NCBI RefSeq assembly: GCF_018130545.1
Contig: NZ_JAFCKF010000002.1
Span: 434,001 to 498,000 of the forward strand
DNA length: 64,000 nt
Source of the DNA: Bradyrhizobium tropiciagri
GTDB lineage: Bacteria; Pseudomonadota; Alphaproteobacteria; Rhizobiales; Xanthobacteraceae
Direction: 5' to 3'
Shown: positions 1-8,100 of the stretch, piece after piece
Numbering within the stretch: position 1 is the stretch's first letter
Layout: the number at the start of each line of letters is the position of its first letter
Translations under genes and position numbers: made by a program
Notes under the pieces: generated by a model
What the model saw: the letters and a program-made list of their open reading frames with translations, nothing else
What the model was told of the DNA's origin: nothing
Databases searched by the model: none

Positions 1-746
1 GCGTCACGGCCGATCTGCCTGTCGTGATCTGCGGCATGGCGGGCGCGCGGCAGGGCTGGGTCGAGGCCGGTTATATCGATACACCTGCGCATCTCTCCGA
101 CATCCTCAAAGGCGCTGTCGCGGTCAGCGGGCAGGCGCGTGACATCCGGATCCTGCCCGGGATTGCACAGCGCGATGCCGCGGCGCCCGACGTGATGCGC
201 GGCGAGGAAACCCAGTTGCTCGGTGCGCTTGGTCTGGACAAGGCCGTTGCGGCCGATGTCTGCATGCCAGGAACGCATTCCAAATGGGTGCGGATGCGCG
301 GCGGAACGGTCGAATGCTTTGCGACCTTCATGACCGGGGAGTTGTTCAGCGTGGTGGCGCGCGACACCATCCTGGCGCACGCCGTCGCCGGCGCGGAGCA
401 GGCGGTCGATGGCGATGCGTTCCGCGCGGCCGTCGCCGAGGCGTTCGCCGCACCGGCGCTCGCGGCCAATCTGCTGTTTCGAGTGCGATCGCGGCAGCTG
501 CTGTTCGGCGGCAGCGCGCAGGCCGCGCGTGAGACGATCTCGGGCACCTTGATCGGCATCGAACTGGCCGCCGGGCTGACGGAGCGCGAGCGCGCGACGC
601 CGGTGACGTTGATTGCGTCCGGCCGGTTGCAGCGGCTCTATCAGATGGCGCTCGAAGCGCTTTCGATTCCGTTCAATGTCATGGATGCGGAAGAGGCGGT
701 GCGCCGCGGCCTTGCCGTCGCCGCGTCGGCGATCTGGAAGAAGTGA
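1..746 (+). CDS. dgoK: 2-dehydro-3-deoxygalactonokinase, 5' truncated by window
   Basis: Phosphorylates 2-keto-3-deoxygalactonate to the 6-phosphate in the De Ley-Doudoroff route of galactose/galactonate breakdown. The reading frame is already open at base 3 and runs through GMAGARQGW (kinase N-terminal region) and PGTHSKW, both characteristic of the DgoK family; a GTG at 24 is internal to this conserved part, so the true start lies upstream of the window. About 248 residues are visible of a family usually near 300. It is followed after 10 bases by dgoA, so the two form an operon whose products act in consecutive steps. Function is inferred from family motifs and the neighbour. Confidence 0.9.
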   Translation, partial: VTADLPVVICGMAGARQGWVEAGYIDTPAHLSDILKGAVAVSGQARDIRILPGIAQRDAAAPDVMRGEETQLLGALGLDKAVAADVCMPGTHSKWVRMRGGTVECFATFMTGELFSVVARDTILAHAVAGAEQAVDGDAFRAAVAEAFAAPALAANLLFRVRSRQLLFGGSAQAARETISGTLIGIELAAGLTERERATPVTLIASGRLQRLYQMALEALSIPFNVMDAEEAVRRGLAVAASAIWKK

Positions 747-756
747 GGATCAACGC

Positions 757-1392
757 ATGAGCATTCCGTTTCCGCCGATGCAGCGTCCGCTGGTCGCGAT
801 CCTGCGCGGCATCAAGCCCGAAGAAACGTCTGATATCGTCAGGACGCTGATCGAGGCGGGCATGACGGCGATCGAGATTCCGTTGAACTCGCCGGAGCCG
901 TTCCGTTCGATCGAGATTGCAGCGAAGCGCGCGCCCGCCGATGTGCTGATCGGCGCCGGCACGGTGCTGACGGCGGCAGATGTCGATCGTCTCCATGACG
1001 CCGGCGGCCGCCTCATGGTATCGCCGAATGTCGATGTCGACGTGCTGGCCCGCGCCCGCGATCACGCGATGGTCACGCTGCCCGGCGTGTTCTCGCCGAC
1101 GGAGGCGTTGCTGGCGGCACGCGCGGGGGCCTCGGGCCTGAAATTCTTTCCGGCGAGCGTGCTCGGTGCCTCCGGTATCACGGCGATCCGCGCCGTGCTG
1201 TCGCCAGATATGATGATCGCCGCCGTGGGCGGCGTCTCCGACCAGAATTTTGCCGAGTATGTGAAGGCCGGGATCCGTGCATTCGGTCTCGGCAGCAGCC
1301 TTTACAAGCCGGGCATGACGGCCGCGGAAATCGCTGTCCGGGCCAAGCTGACGATCGATGCATATGACAGGGCCGTGCAGGGCGCCGGCTAA
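757..1392 (+). CDS. dgoA: 2-dehydro-3-deoxy-6-phosphogalactonate aldolase
   Basis: Class I aldolase cleaving 2-keto-3-deoxy-6-phosphogalactonate to pyruvate and glyceraldehyde-3-phosphate. The 211-residue length fits the KDPG/KDPGal aldolase family. Visible landmarks are VAILRGI near the N-terminus, AIEIPLNSP with the catalytic glutamate, GAGTVL, SPN, and LKFFPA, whose lysine forms the Schiff base. The ATG at 757 was chosen because the family starts just before the VAILRG strand and a GAGGA ribosome site lies upstream; a longer in-frame extension from 613 runs through dgoK in another frame and is rejected. The galactonate rather than gluconate specificity is inferred from the adjacent dgoK. 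Confidence 0.92.
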   Translation: MSIPFPPMQRPLVAILRGIKPEETSDIVRTLIEAGMTAIEIPLNSPEPFRSIEIAAKRAPADVLIGAGTVLTAADVDRLHDAGGRLMVSPNVDVDVLARARDHAMVTLPGVFSPTEALLAARAGASGLKFFPASVLGASGITAIRAVLSPDMMIAAVGGVSDQNFAEYVKAGIRAFGLGSSLYKPGMTAAEIAVRAKLTIDAYDRAVQGAG

Positions 1393-1694
1393 TCGTCCCG
1401 CTTACCGCCGTCGATGACCCGGAACAGCGGCGCTGCCTTGCGGGGATCTTCGAGCAATTCCTCGACCATCGCGATCGCGGCGGCGACGTATTTTTCCGTC
1501 GCCGCATCGAGCGGCCGTTCGGCTTCGTCTGTCAGCGCGAGCCTGGCGCCCTCGAGCAGCTTGCGGGTGCGGCCGGCAGATTCATCACCGGAGGTGAGGG
1601 CGGCGCGCGCAATCGATCGCAAGACGAACAATTCGCCTTCCAGCCGCAGCAGGCGGTCGTTCAGCTTGCTCAGGACAGTGTTCAGGTTCCGCAT
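1389..1694 (-). CDS. conserved small protein of unknown function
   Basis: A 101-residue soluble protein with no recognised domain. The first 35 residues (LNTVLSKLNDRLLRLEGELFVLRSI) look like an amphipathic coiled-coil helix, followed by a helical, acidic middle and a short charged C-terminus. The ATG at 1694 has a strong GGAGAGGA ribosome site 5-12 bases upstream. Its TAG overlaps the TAA of dgoA tail to tail by three bases, so it is convergent with the galactonate genes and probably unrelated to them. Coding character is supported by codon bias and the ribosome site; function is unknown. Confidence 0.6.
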   Translation of the reverse strand: MRNLNTVLSKLNDRLLRLEGELFVLRSIARAALTSGDESAGRTRKLLEGARLALTDEAERPLDAATEKYVAAAIAMVEELLEDPRKAAPLFRVIDGGKRDD

Positions 1695-1902
1695 GACGTC
1701 CTCTCCGGGCGTTGGATCATCTTCCTTACACGGTCATTCCTGACGAAATTCTTGTGCCGGCCCACACCATCCGGTTCGTTGAGCAGCGTTCCGGCTCCGC
1801 ACGGGATCGATCGCAGCGTCCGGGATGTGATCAAGCGCAAGCGGACTGACAGATGCTCGCCGAATTGAAGGCAGGGCGGGAGAGCGGCCGGCAGCGCCAA
1901 AC

Positions 1903-2199
1903 TCAATCGTCGTCCTGGTCTTCGCTGCTTCGTGCGTTCGATCGCGAGCGGCCGCCATACTGCCGGGGAACGGCCGCGGTCTTTCTTGCGCTCACACTCT
2001 CGCTCTCGCGCATGTCCTTGCGTGCGCGCCGCGCCATTCGCATCGCGCGCTTGATGTTGGCATCGTGCGAGTCCTCGTCGAAGAAAAGGACGATCTCGCA
2101 GCTTGGGCACTGGCGCGAATAACCGTTTTGCAACCGCTTGGCTCGGTCGCGAAAGACGTTCTTGCACCGTGTGCAGCGGATCTGGACGGAGTCTTCCAT
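1903..2199 (-). CDS. zinc-ribbon protein of unknown function
   Basis: A 98-residue protein opening with MEDSVQIRC and carrying two CxxC pairs (CTRC near residue 9 and CPSC near residue 32) that would bind one zinc as a ribbon. The C-terminal half is highly charged, rich in Arg, Ser, Glu and Asp, and probably disordered. The ATG at 2199 is preferred over the longer ORF start at 2310 because the extension is not like coding sequence and the CxxC ribbon would normally sit at the N-terminus. No partner gene is adjacent. A role in nucleic-acid binding is possible but not shown. Confidence 0.6.
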   Translation of the reverse strand: MEDSVQIRCTRCKNVFRDRAKRLQNGYSRQCPSCEIVLFFDEDSHDANIKRAMRMARRARKDMRESESVSARKTAAVPRQYGGRSRSNARSSEDQDDD

Positions 2200-2462
2200 A
2201 TCGATCCCGAAATATCGACGAACAATGAGCGGGCTTACAATCTCCTTGAGGAAGCAATTCCGGATTAAGAAATCGCGAAGCCTATCGCTGGCGATCGCGG
2301 CGGAATTCAAATCTGCGATCTCACGGATAGAGCGTCTCGCTGTTCAAATGGCGTCGGAACTTTGTTCACGCACGGAGAACTACGGAATGGAGTCGTGCGC
2401 TGAATGAGAAATAACGGAGCGCGATTTCAGGGCGGACGGTGAACACAAAAGCCGTGAACACC

Positions 2463-2499
2463 AAAAGAAAGGCCTCAGCGCGTGGGCCACGCCGAGGCC
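2463..2499 (-). terminator. orphan rho-independent terminator candidate
   Basis: Read on the minus strand, GGCCTC/GAGGCC arms (2494-2499 with 2471-2476) plus three inner pairs enclose a GC-rich loop and are followed by the T-rich tract TTTCTTTT (2463-2470), the classical intrinsic terminator shape. No recognised gene lies upstream on that strand within 600 bases; a second hairpin (2518-2541) and a small one (about 2500-2516) precede it. It may end a small RNA or a short ORF. Confidence 0.5.
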
Positions 2500-2657
2500 A
2501 AGTTGACACTTTGGTCGTGAGGCACCGTCACCGACGCCTCAGCGCTTAACCTACCTTTGTTTCTCACCAGCAAAATAGCCCATATGGGCCATGATCGTTG
2601 ATCGAGGACGTGCAGATCTGGCGCCATCAGGATGTTGCACCACCTGGGCCGATGCCA

Positions 2658-2695
2658 ACGCCGTCCGCAGATATTTCAAGCGGGCGGCGTTGTGC
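2658..2695. repeat. 38-base palindromic repeat, copy 1
   Basis: Identical at 37 of 38 bases to 2912-2949, in the same orientation. The unit is itself an inverted repeat: ACGCCGTCCGC pairs with GCGGGCGGCGT around an 11-base loop with one G-U type mismatch. The copies lie 254 bases apart, which is not a multiple of three, so the repeat is not a protein repeat. Confidence 0.7.
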
Positions 2696-2846
2696 TTTCG
2701 TGCGCCGCATGTCGCGCCTGCACGCTGTCGCCAGTCTTCGATTGCTGTTCGGCGGTATCGATATGCGAACCACCGCATGTCGCGACAAGCCAAGTTCGAT
2801 CCGGGTTGGCTGGCGGCCTCGTGATAGCCAATTTGGGACATGCGCC

Positions 2847-2868
2847 TTGGCACAAAGTGTGCACACTT
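2847..2868 (+). promoter_or_regulatory. sigma-54-like motif overlapping a 14-base palindrome
   Basis: TTGGCAC, five bases, GTGCA gives the invariant GG and GC of the -24/-12 promoter with exactly ten bases between them; one base of the -12 TTGCA is changed. The perfect palindrome AAGTGTGCACACTT (2855-2868) overlaps it. No protein gene follows on the plus strand, so this may be chance or may drive an RNA. Confidence 0.25.
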
Positions 2869-2911
2869 GAGGCTGTCAGGATTTTGCATGACCTTCCTGG
2901 GGCTAGGGCCG

Positions 2912-2949
2912 ACGCCGTCCGCATATATTTCAAGCGGGCGGCGTTGTGC
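2912..2949. repeat. 38-base palindromic repeat, copy 2
   Basis: Second copy of the unit at 2658-2695, one base different in the loop. Similarity extends weakly upstream (TCAGGAT..TTGCA before each copy) but not far downstream. Confidence 0.7.
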
Positions 2950-3114
2950 ATTTTGCAGGTTGGTGCACACCGGCCGCGTGCAAAGGCCACCAGGTAAGCG
3001 ACGATCAGTCAGCGGCGATACATCGTCGTCTCGGTCGCCACGTCGATACTGGATTGATGGTCGAATGGCTTGCTCAGGCAAGTGAACTTCGGAGCCGCAC
3101 AGCAAACAGGGCAA

Positions 3115-3154
3115 ACCCCAACGCGCGGTCCTGGCAACGCCAGGCCGTTGGGGT
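3115..3154. repeat. strong inverted repeat
   Basis: Arms ACCCCAACG (3115-3123) and CGTTGGGGT (3146-3154) enclose a second nested stem CCTGGC/GCCAGG. No T tract follows in either direction, so it is not an ordinary terminator. A further 10-base perfect inverted repeat CGCCGCCGGG/CCCGGCGGCG lies at 3184-3218. Confidence 0.6.
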
Positions 3155-3306
3155 CACCAATGATGGACGTGTCCTGAAAACTACGCCGCCGGGCTCGAAA
3201 TCTATTGTCCCGGCGGCGCCCTGTTCCAATCTGGGCCCGCAATCCCAGTGATAGTCTGTCTGCAGGAGCGGCATCAAGGTTCGACGACACCGGAGTCTTA
3301 CGGGGG

Positions 3307-3441
3307 CTAGCGTCTGGCGACCATCGGGTGTTGGCTGCTGACCTTATTGTGCCCGGGTGGCGGTCCGATCGTCGCCCAGACCACCGTCGCGATCGCCATC
3401 GCAGTCAGGATGGCGCCCGCCAGGGGCTGATCGCTCTTCAT
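3307..3441 (-). CDS. possible 44-residue single-span membrane peptide
   Basis: A short ORF, MKSDQPLAGAILTAMAIATV and onward, with one hydrophobic segment at about residues 7-25 followed by a proline/basic tail. A GGCGGAGC sequence directly precedes the ATG. It begins 11 bases after the stop of the 27-residue ORF at 3453-3536, so the two could be co-transcribed. The length is too short for certainty and no family is recognised; the ORF could be chance. Confidence 0.3.
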   Translation of the reverse strand: MKSDQPLAGAILTAMAIATVVWATIGPPPGHNKVSSQHPMVARR

Positions 3442-3452
3442 GCTCCGCCTGA

Positions 3453-3536
3453 TCAAATATGATGCTCGAGCTTCCGCATCTCGTGCAGGCGCGCCAGGCA
3501 AAAATCCCGATACAATTCGTTGATGAAATCCCACAT
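3453..3536 (-). CDS. possible 27-residue small protein
   Basis: ORF MWDFINELYRDFCLARLHEM and onward, ending EHHI. It is predicted to be one amphipathic helix rich in charged and aromatic residues. An AAAGGGGA ribosome site lies about 8 bases upstream of the ATG, which is better than most neighbours have. No family recognised. Together with the membrane peptide immediately downstream it could form a tiny two-gene unit. Confidence 0.3.
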   Translation of the reverse strand: MWDFINELYRDFCLARLHEMRKLEHHI

Positions 3537-3824
3537 GACCGAATCCCCTTTGGTCCAATGCTAGGACGCTAGGCCGGGTTTGTTTCCGGCCGGCTTCGCG
3601 GCTTGCGGAAAATGGTTTCATCGAGGGGACGTCTGGCGATCATAGGACGCGGATCCGCGCTCCTCCGGCTTCCTCGCGCGCAATGCCGGCATTCAGGAGC
3701 TGATCGAGCAGACAAGGCGTGACCGGCGACGAGGTCCGGGGTACCGCTTTTCTCCAAGTTGCCGGCGTTCTGACGAAGGCCCTCGGGGCTTCGGCGCTCG
3801 CGGGTCTTTCGTTTTGAGCGTCCT
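3537..3824. other. intergenic, nothing convincing
   Basis: Short overlapping ORFs are present on both strands but none has a ribosome site plus recognisable protein character. A 24-residue minus-strand frame ending at 3569 is possible but unsupported. Confidence 0.4.
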
Positions 3825-4614
3825 TCACGCCGGGAATAGAGCGCCGAACATGGGCTGCAGAAACAGGTGGCATCCGACGGACGCCACCTCAGCCGAGACG
3901 AAGCCGAAGCGGAGATACAGCCAGGCCCAGAGCACGCCGGGCGCGACGTAGCGGATTGCGTCGTAGAAAAGGAGCGGAGCCGTCACCGGCTCCAGAACAG
4001 CCACGTTCATCGCGATGTTGACGCACTGTGCGAGGACCATTGCCGCGGCGATTCTCGAGGAAGGCGCGCATCATGAAGACGATGATCCGCACATATGTCG
4101 GTAGCTGGAAAATCTCGACGACTTCTCGCCGCAGCGACGCTCTGAAAAAATAGCCGTCCAGCACCGCGACATAGATGGCGACCGCCAGCGCAGCCGCCGC
4201 GCTGATTATAATTGGGCTGCCGGCGCCGTGCCCCTGGATGCGGAGACCGCATCCTGATCGTGAAGCCGCCAGCCAGCCGACCCAGGCCACCGCGGCAAGC
4301 AACACAACGCGGGCAAGTGTGCTTCCGAATGTTATAGCGTCGAAAATCGCGTCGAATGGTGCGACGGCGGCGATCATGCATCCGATCGGCATGACCCAGC
4401 CCAGTGCGGGATCGAAAAGGCGCGCCTCGGAACGATGCGGCTGCGAGCGAGGGCCGTGCTCGATCTGTCGAAATCCCAAACCTGCCACCGCGGAAATGTA
4501 TTTTACCTTGAAATGGCGCGAAGCGTATCTCGCGACTGCCGCGCGAGCAATCCAGGCCGCTGCCGCGATAGACCCTTCCAGCAATGGCTGGCGCAGTCGC
4601 TGTCTCCGAATCAT
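3825..4614 (-). pseudogene. frameshifted multi-span membrane protein
   Basis: Two minus-strand frames together read as one membrane protein. The upstream frame, from about ATG 4614, has hydrophobic segments including WVMPIGCMIAAVAPF, a second run ending VLLAAVAWVGWLAA, and YVRIIVFMMRAFLE, then loses protein character. The next frame takes over at about 4060 with RIAAAMVLAQCVNIAMNV and continues through TAPLLFYDAIRYVAPG to the stop at 3825. A single indel near 4050-4062 explains the break. The N-terminus is uncertain. Alternatives are two overlapping genes or a sequencing error. No family assigned with confidence. Confidence 0.45.
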
Positions 4615-4792
4615 GCGACGGCACCAAGACCCAGTTGCGGCTGCAGATGCCGGTCGCGGCATTCGAATGTGCGCACGGCAACACGCGTCACGGACGCTCT
4701 GCAAGCCGATGTGCCCCACCAGAACAGACGTTCCAAAAAGTGGGTCGCTTTAGGGTAAATTGCCGAGTGATTTCAGCGCGTGATTGGGGCCT

Positions 4793-4869
4793 TGGCGATC
4801 CCGGCAGGATTCGAACCTGCAACCCGCGGAGTAGAAATCCGCTACTCTGTCCAGTTGAGCTACGGGACC
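4793..4869 (-). tRNA. tRNA-Arg (anticodon TCT)
   Basis: On the minus strand GGTCCCG pairs with CGGGATC to form the acceptor stem; the anticodon stem GCGGA/TCCGC holds the loop TTTCTAC, giving anticodon TCT; the T-arm carries GGTTCGAATCC, and discriminator G is followed by encoded CCA. A CATAAT -10-like hexamer lies about 22 bases upstream (plus-strand 4892-4897). The 3' end faces the gene-poor stretch. Confidence 0.95.
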
Positions 4870-5159
4870 GTGCCGGCCTTGTAGCACCGCCATTATGAAA
4901 AATCCGCTTTTCCGCCCAGCCCGCCCGAACCGATTTTTGTGGTCGAGCGACAAAGGCGAGCAGGGGTCCTCGTCCTGCATTGGCCTGTCCAGTCCGCCGA
5001 GCCGCCGTTGACGCGGCCGCCAGGGCTGGCCGAAGGAATGTCGGCAATGCGAGCTGCGACGTTTTCGTCCGTTCATGTCCGTGCCTTCACTCCGTCACCA
5101 TTTCGCGCATTTTTGTCCCCAACGCGGCGGTCGACCGCGGGGCGTTCAGGAGCTCCATC
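4870..5159. other. intergenic between tRNA-Arg and the macroglobulin gene
   Basis: Divergent spacer of 290 bases. It holds the candidate -10 of tRNA-Arg and, near its right end, the CAGGAGC ribosome site of the macroglobulin gene. The open frame from 4980 into that gene is an extension without protein character. Confidence 0.5.
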
Positions 5160-8100
5160 ATGATCGGATTGGTTCGTGCCGCCGCAATTTGCGCCACGCT
5201 GGCGCTCGGCTTGGTGGGCGCCCAAGTGAGCGCCCAAGCTGCGGACAAGGCGTTCAAGCGCGACGACCTTGCCGATTCCGCGATCAAGCTGGAGGCCCAG
5301 ATCAAGAGCGAGGCCGGCGCGGTCAACAAGTCGGCCGCGACTTTGCGCACCGACGCGGACGCGGCCTTCAAGCGCAATGACTTCCGTGGCGGGCTCACGA
5401 TCCTCGGCCAGATCGCGGCAACCGCGCCGGAGGACGGCGCCAACTGGCTGCGGCTCGCCAAAACCGTGTTCCAGATCCGCTCGGCCAGCTCCAGCGAACA
5501 GACCTTCCTGATGGAGCGCGCCTCGACCGCCGCCTATATCGCCTATCAGCGTGCCGGCAACGCGGGCGAGGAGGCCGACGCGTTGGCGGTGCTCGGCAAG
5601 GCGCTTGCCGAGCGCAAGCTGTGGCGCCCGGCGCTGGATGCATTGCGGATGTCGCTCGACATGCGCGAGGTGGCCGAAGTCCGCGGCCAGTATGAGAAGA
5701 TGCGCGACGAGCACGGCTTCCGGCTGCTCGATTATACCGTCGATTCCGACGCGGCCTCGCCGCGGGCCTGCTTCCAGTTCTCCGAGGAACTGGCCAAGCG
5801 CGTCGACTTCGCGCCGTATCTCGCGCTGGCCGGCACCGACAAGCCGGCTTTGTCGGCGGAGGGCCAGCAGCTTTGCGTCGACGGGCTGAAGCACGGCGAG
5901 CGCTACAACATCAATCTGCGCGCCGGCCTGCCGTCGACCGTCAAGGAGACGCTGCCGAAATCGGCCGAGTTCAACATCTATGTTCGCGATCGCAAGCCGT
6001 TCGTCCGATTCACCGGACGGGCCTACGTGCTGCCACGGACCGGGCAGCGCGGTATCCCGGTGGTCAGCGTCAACACCCCGGCGGTCACGGTCGACGTGTT
6101 CCGGATCGGCGACCGCAATCTGATCAACACGGTGATCGACTCTGACTTCCAGAGCACGCTGAGCCGCTACCAGCTGTCCGATCTCGGCGACCAGCGCGGT
6201 GTCAAGGTGTGGTCCGGCGAGCTCGCGACCGCGACCACGTTGAACCAGGACGTCGTCACGGCGTTCCCGGTCGACCAGGCGCTCGGCGACCTGCAGCCTG
6301 GCGTCTATGTCATGACCGCGGCGGCCAAGGGGCCGGGCAGCGATGACGACGGCACGCTGGCGACGCAATGGTTCATCGTCTCGGACATGGGCCTGTCGGC
6401 ATTCTCCGGCAATGACGGTATCCACGTCTTCGTCAACTCGCTGGCTTCAACTGAACCGGTCGCCAATGCCGAGGTGAAGCTGGTCGCCCGCAACAACGAG
6501 ATCCTGGCCACGCGCAAGACCGACGCCGCGGGCCATGTGCTGTTCGAGCAGGGGCTGGCGCGGGGCGAGGGTGGACTGTCGCCGGCATTGCTCACGGTGA
6601 CCGGCGAGAAGGCCGACTATGCCTTCCTGAGCCTCAAGACCAACGCCTTCGACCTCACTGACCGCGGCGTTGCGGGTCGGGCGATCCCGGCCGGCGCAGA
6701 CGCCTTCGTCTACGCCGAGCGCGGCGTTTACCGTTCCAACGAGACCGTCTATCTGACCGCGCTGCTGCGCGACGGGCAGGGCAACGCCCTGACCGGGACG
6801 CCGCTGACCATGGTGATCGAGCGGCCCGACGGCGTCGAATTCCGCCGCGCCGTGCTGCCCGACCAGGGCGCCGGCGGCCGGATGTTGGCGGTGGCGCTCA
6901 ACTCCGCGGTGCCGACCGGCACTTGGCGCGCGCGCGTCTTCACCGATCCCAAGGGCTCGTCGGTCGGCGAGACCACCTTCATGGTCGAGGATTACATCCC
7001 CGAGCGGGTCGAATTCGATCTGACCAGCAAGGAGAAGGTGATCAAAGCTGAAGTTCCAGTGGAACTTGAGGTCTCCGGCCACTTCCTCTACGGCGCGCCG
7101 GCCTCGGGCCTGCAGCTCGAGGGCGACATGCTGGTCGCACCGGCGGCGAATGGCCGGCCCGGCTATGCCGGCTACCAGTTCGGCGTCGACGACGAGCAGA
7201 CCGCGAGCAACGAGCGGACCCCGATCGAGGACTTGCCGGAGGCTGATGCCAATGGCGCGGCGACCTTCCCGGTCAAGCTCGACAAGGTGCCGGCCTCGAC
7301 CCGTCCGCAGGAGGCCCAGATCTTCATCCGCATGGCGGAGACCGGCGGCCGCTCGGTCGAGCGCAAGATCGTGCTGCCGGTGGCCCCTGGCGCGTCGCTG
7401 ATCGGCGTCAAGCCGCTGTTCGGCGACAAGAGCGTCGCCGAGGGCGACAAGGCCGAGTTCGACGTCGTGTTCGTTGCGCCCGACGGCAAGCAATTGCAGC
7501 GCGACGGGCTGCGCTACGAGCTGTTGAAGCTGGAGTCGCGTTACCAATGGTACCGGCAGAATTCGTCGTGGAATTATGAACCGGTCAAGTCGACCCGCCG
7601 CGTTGCCGACGGCGATGTCAACCTCGCGGCCGACAAGCCGATGCGCCTGACCTTCCAGCCGCAGCCCGGCCGCTATCGGCTCGACGTCAAGTCGACCGAC
7701 GCCGATGGTCCGGTGACCTCGGTGCAGTTCGATGTCGGCTGGTATTCCGACGGCAGCGCGGACACGCCCGATCTGTTGGAAACCTCGATCGACAAGCCGG
7801 AATATGCTTCGGGCGATACCATGACGGTGTCGGTCAATGCCCGTACCGCCGGCAAGCTCACGGTCTACGTGCTCGGCGACCGCCTGCTGACGACGCAAAG
7901 CGTCGACGTCAAGGAAGGCACCCAGCAGGTCAAGCTGCCCATCGGCAAGGACTGGGGCACCGGCGCTTATGTGATGACGACGCTGCGTCGTCCGCTTGAT
8001 GCGGCCGCCGGGCGCATGCCGGGCCGCGCGATCGGGCTGAAATGGTTCGGCATCGACAAGAAGACGCGAACGCTGGCTGTCGAACTGTCGCCACCCGCCT

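Larger units (their letters stand above)
2200..3306. other. gene-poor stretch with palindromes
   Basis: About 1.1 kb with no convincing protein gene. ORFs on both strands overlap one another and share no recognisable family. What it does hold: an orphan terminator-like hairpin on the minus strand (2463-2499) with a second hairpin at 2518-2541, two copies of a 38-base palindromic unit (2658-2695 and 2912-2949), a 14-base perfect palindrome next to a sigma-54-like motif (2847-2868), and two strong hairpins at 3115-3154 and 3184-3218. The base composition looks less GC-rich than the flanking genes. Confidence 0.6.

Noticed and set aside
1695-4869. Attachment-site duplication for an island at tRNA-Arg
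   Set aside because: I could not find a second copy of the tRNA 3' end in this window, so no att pair is claimed.
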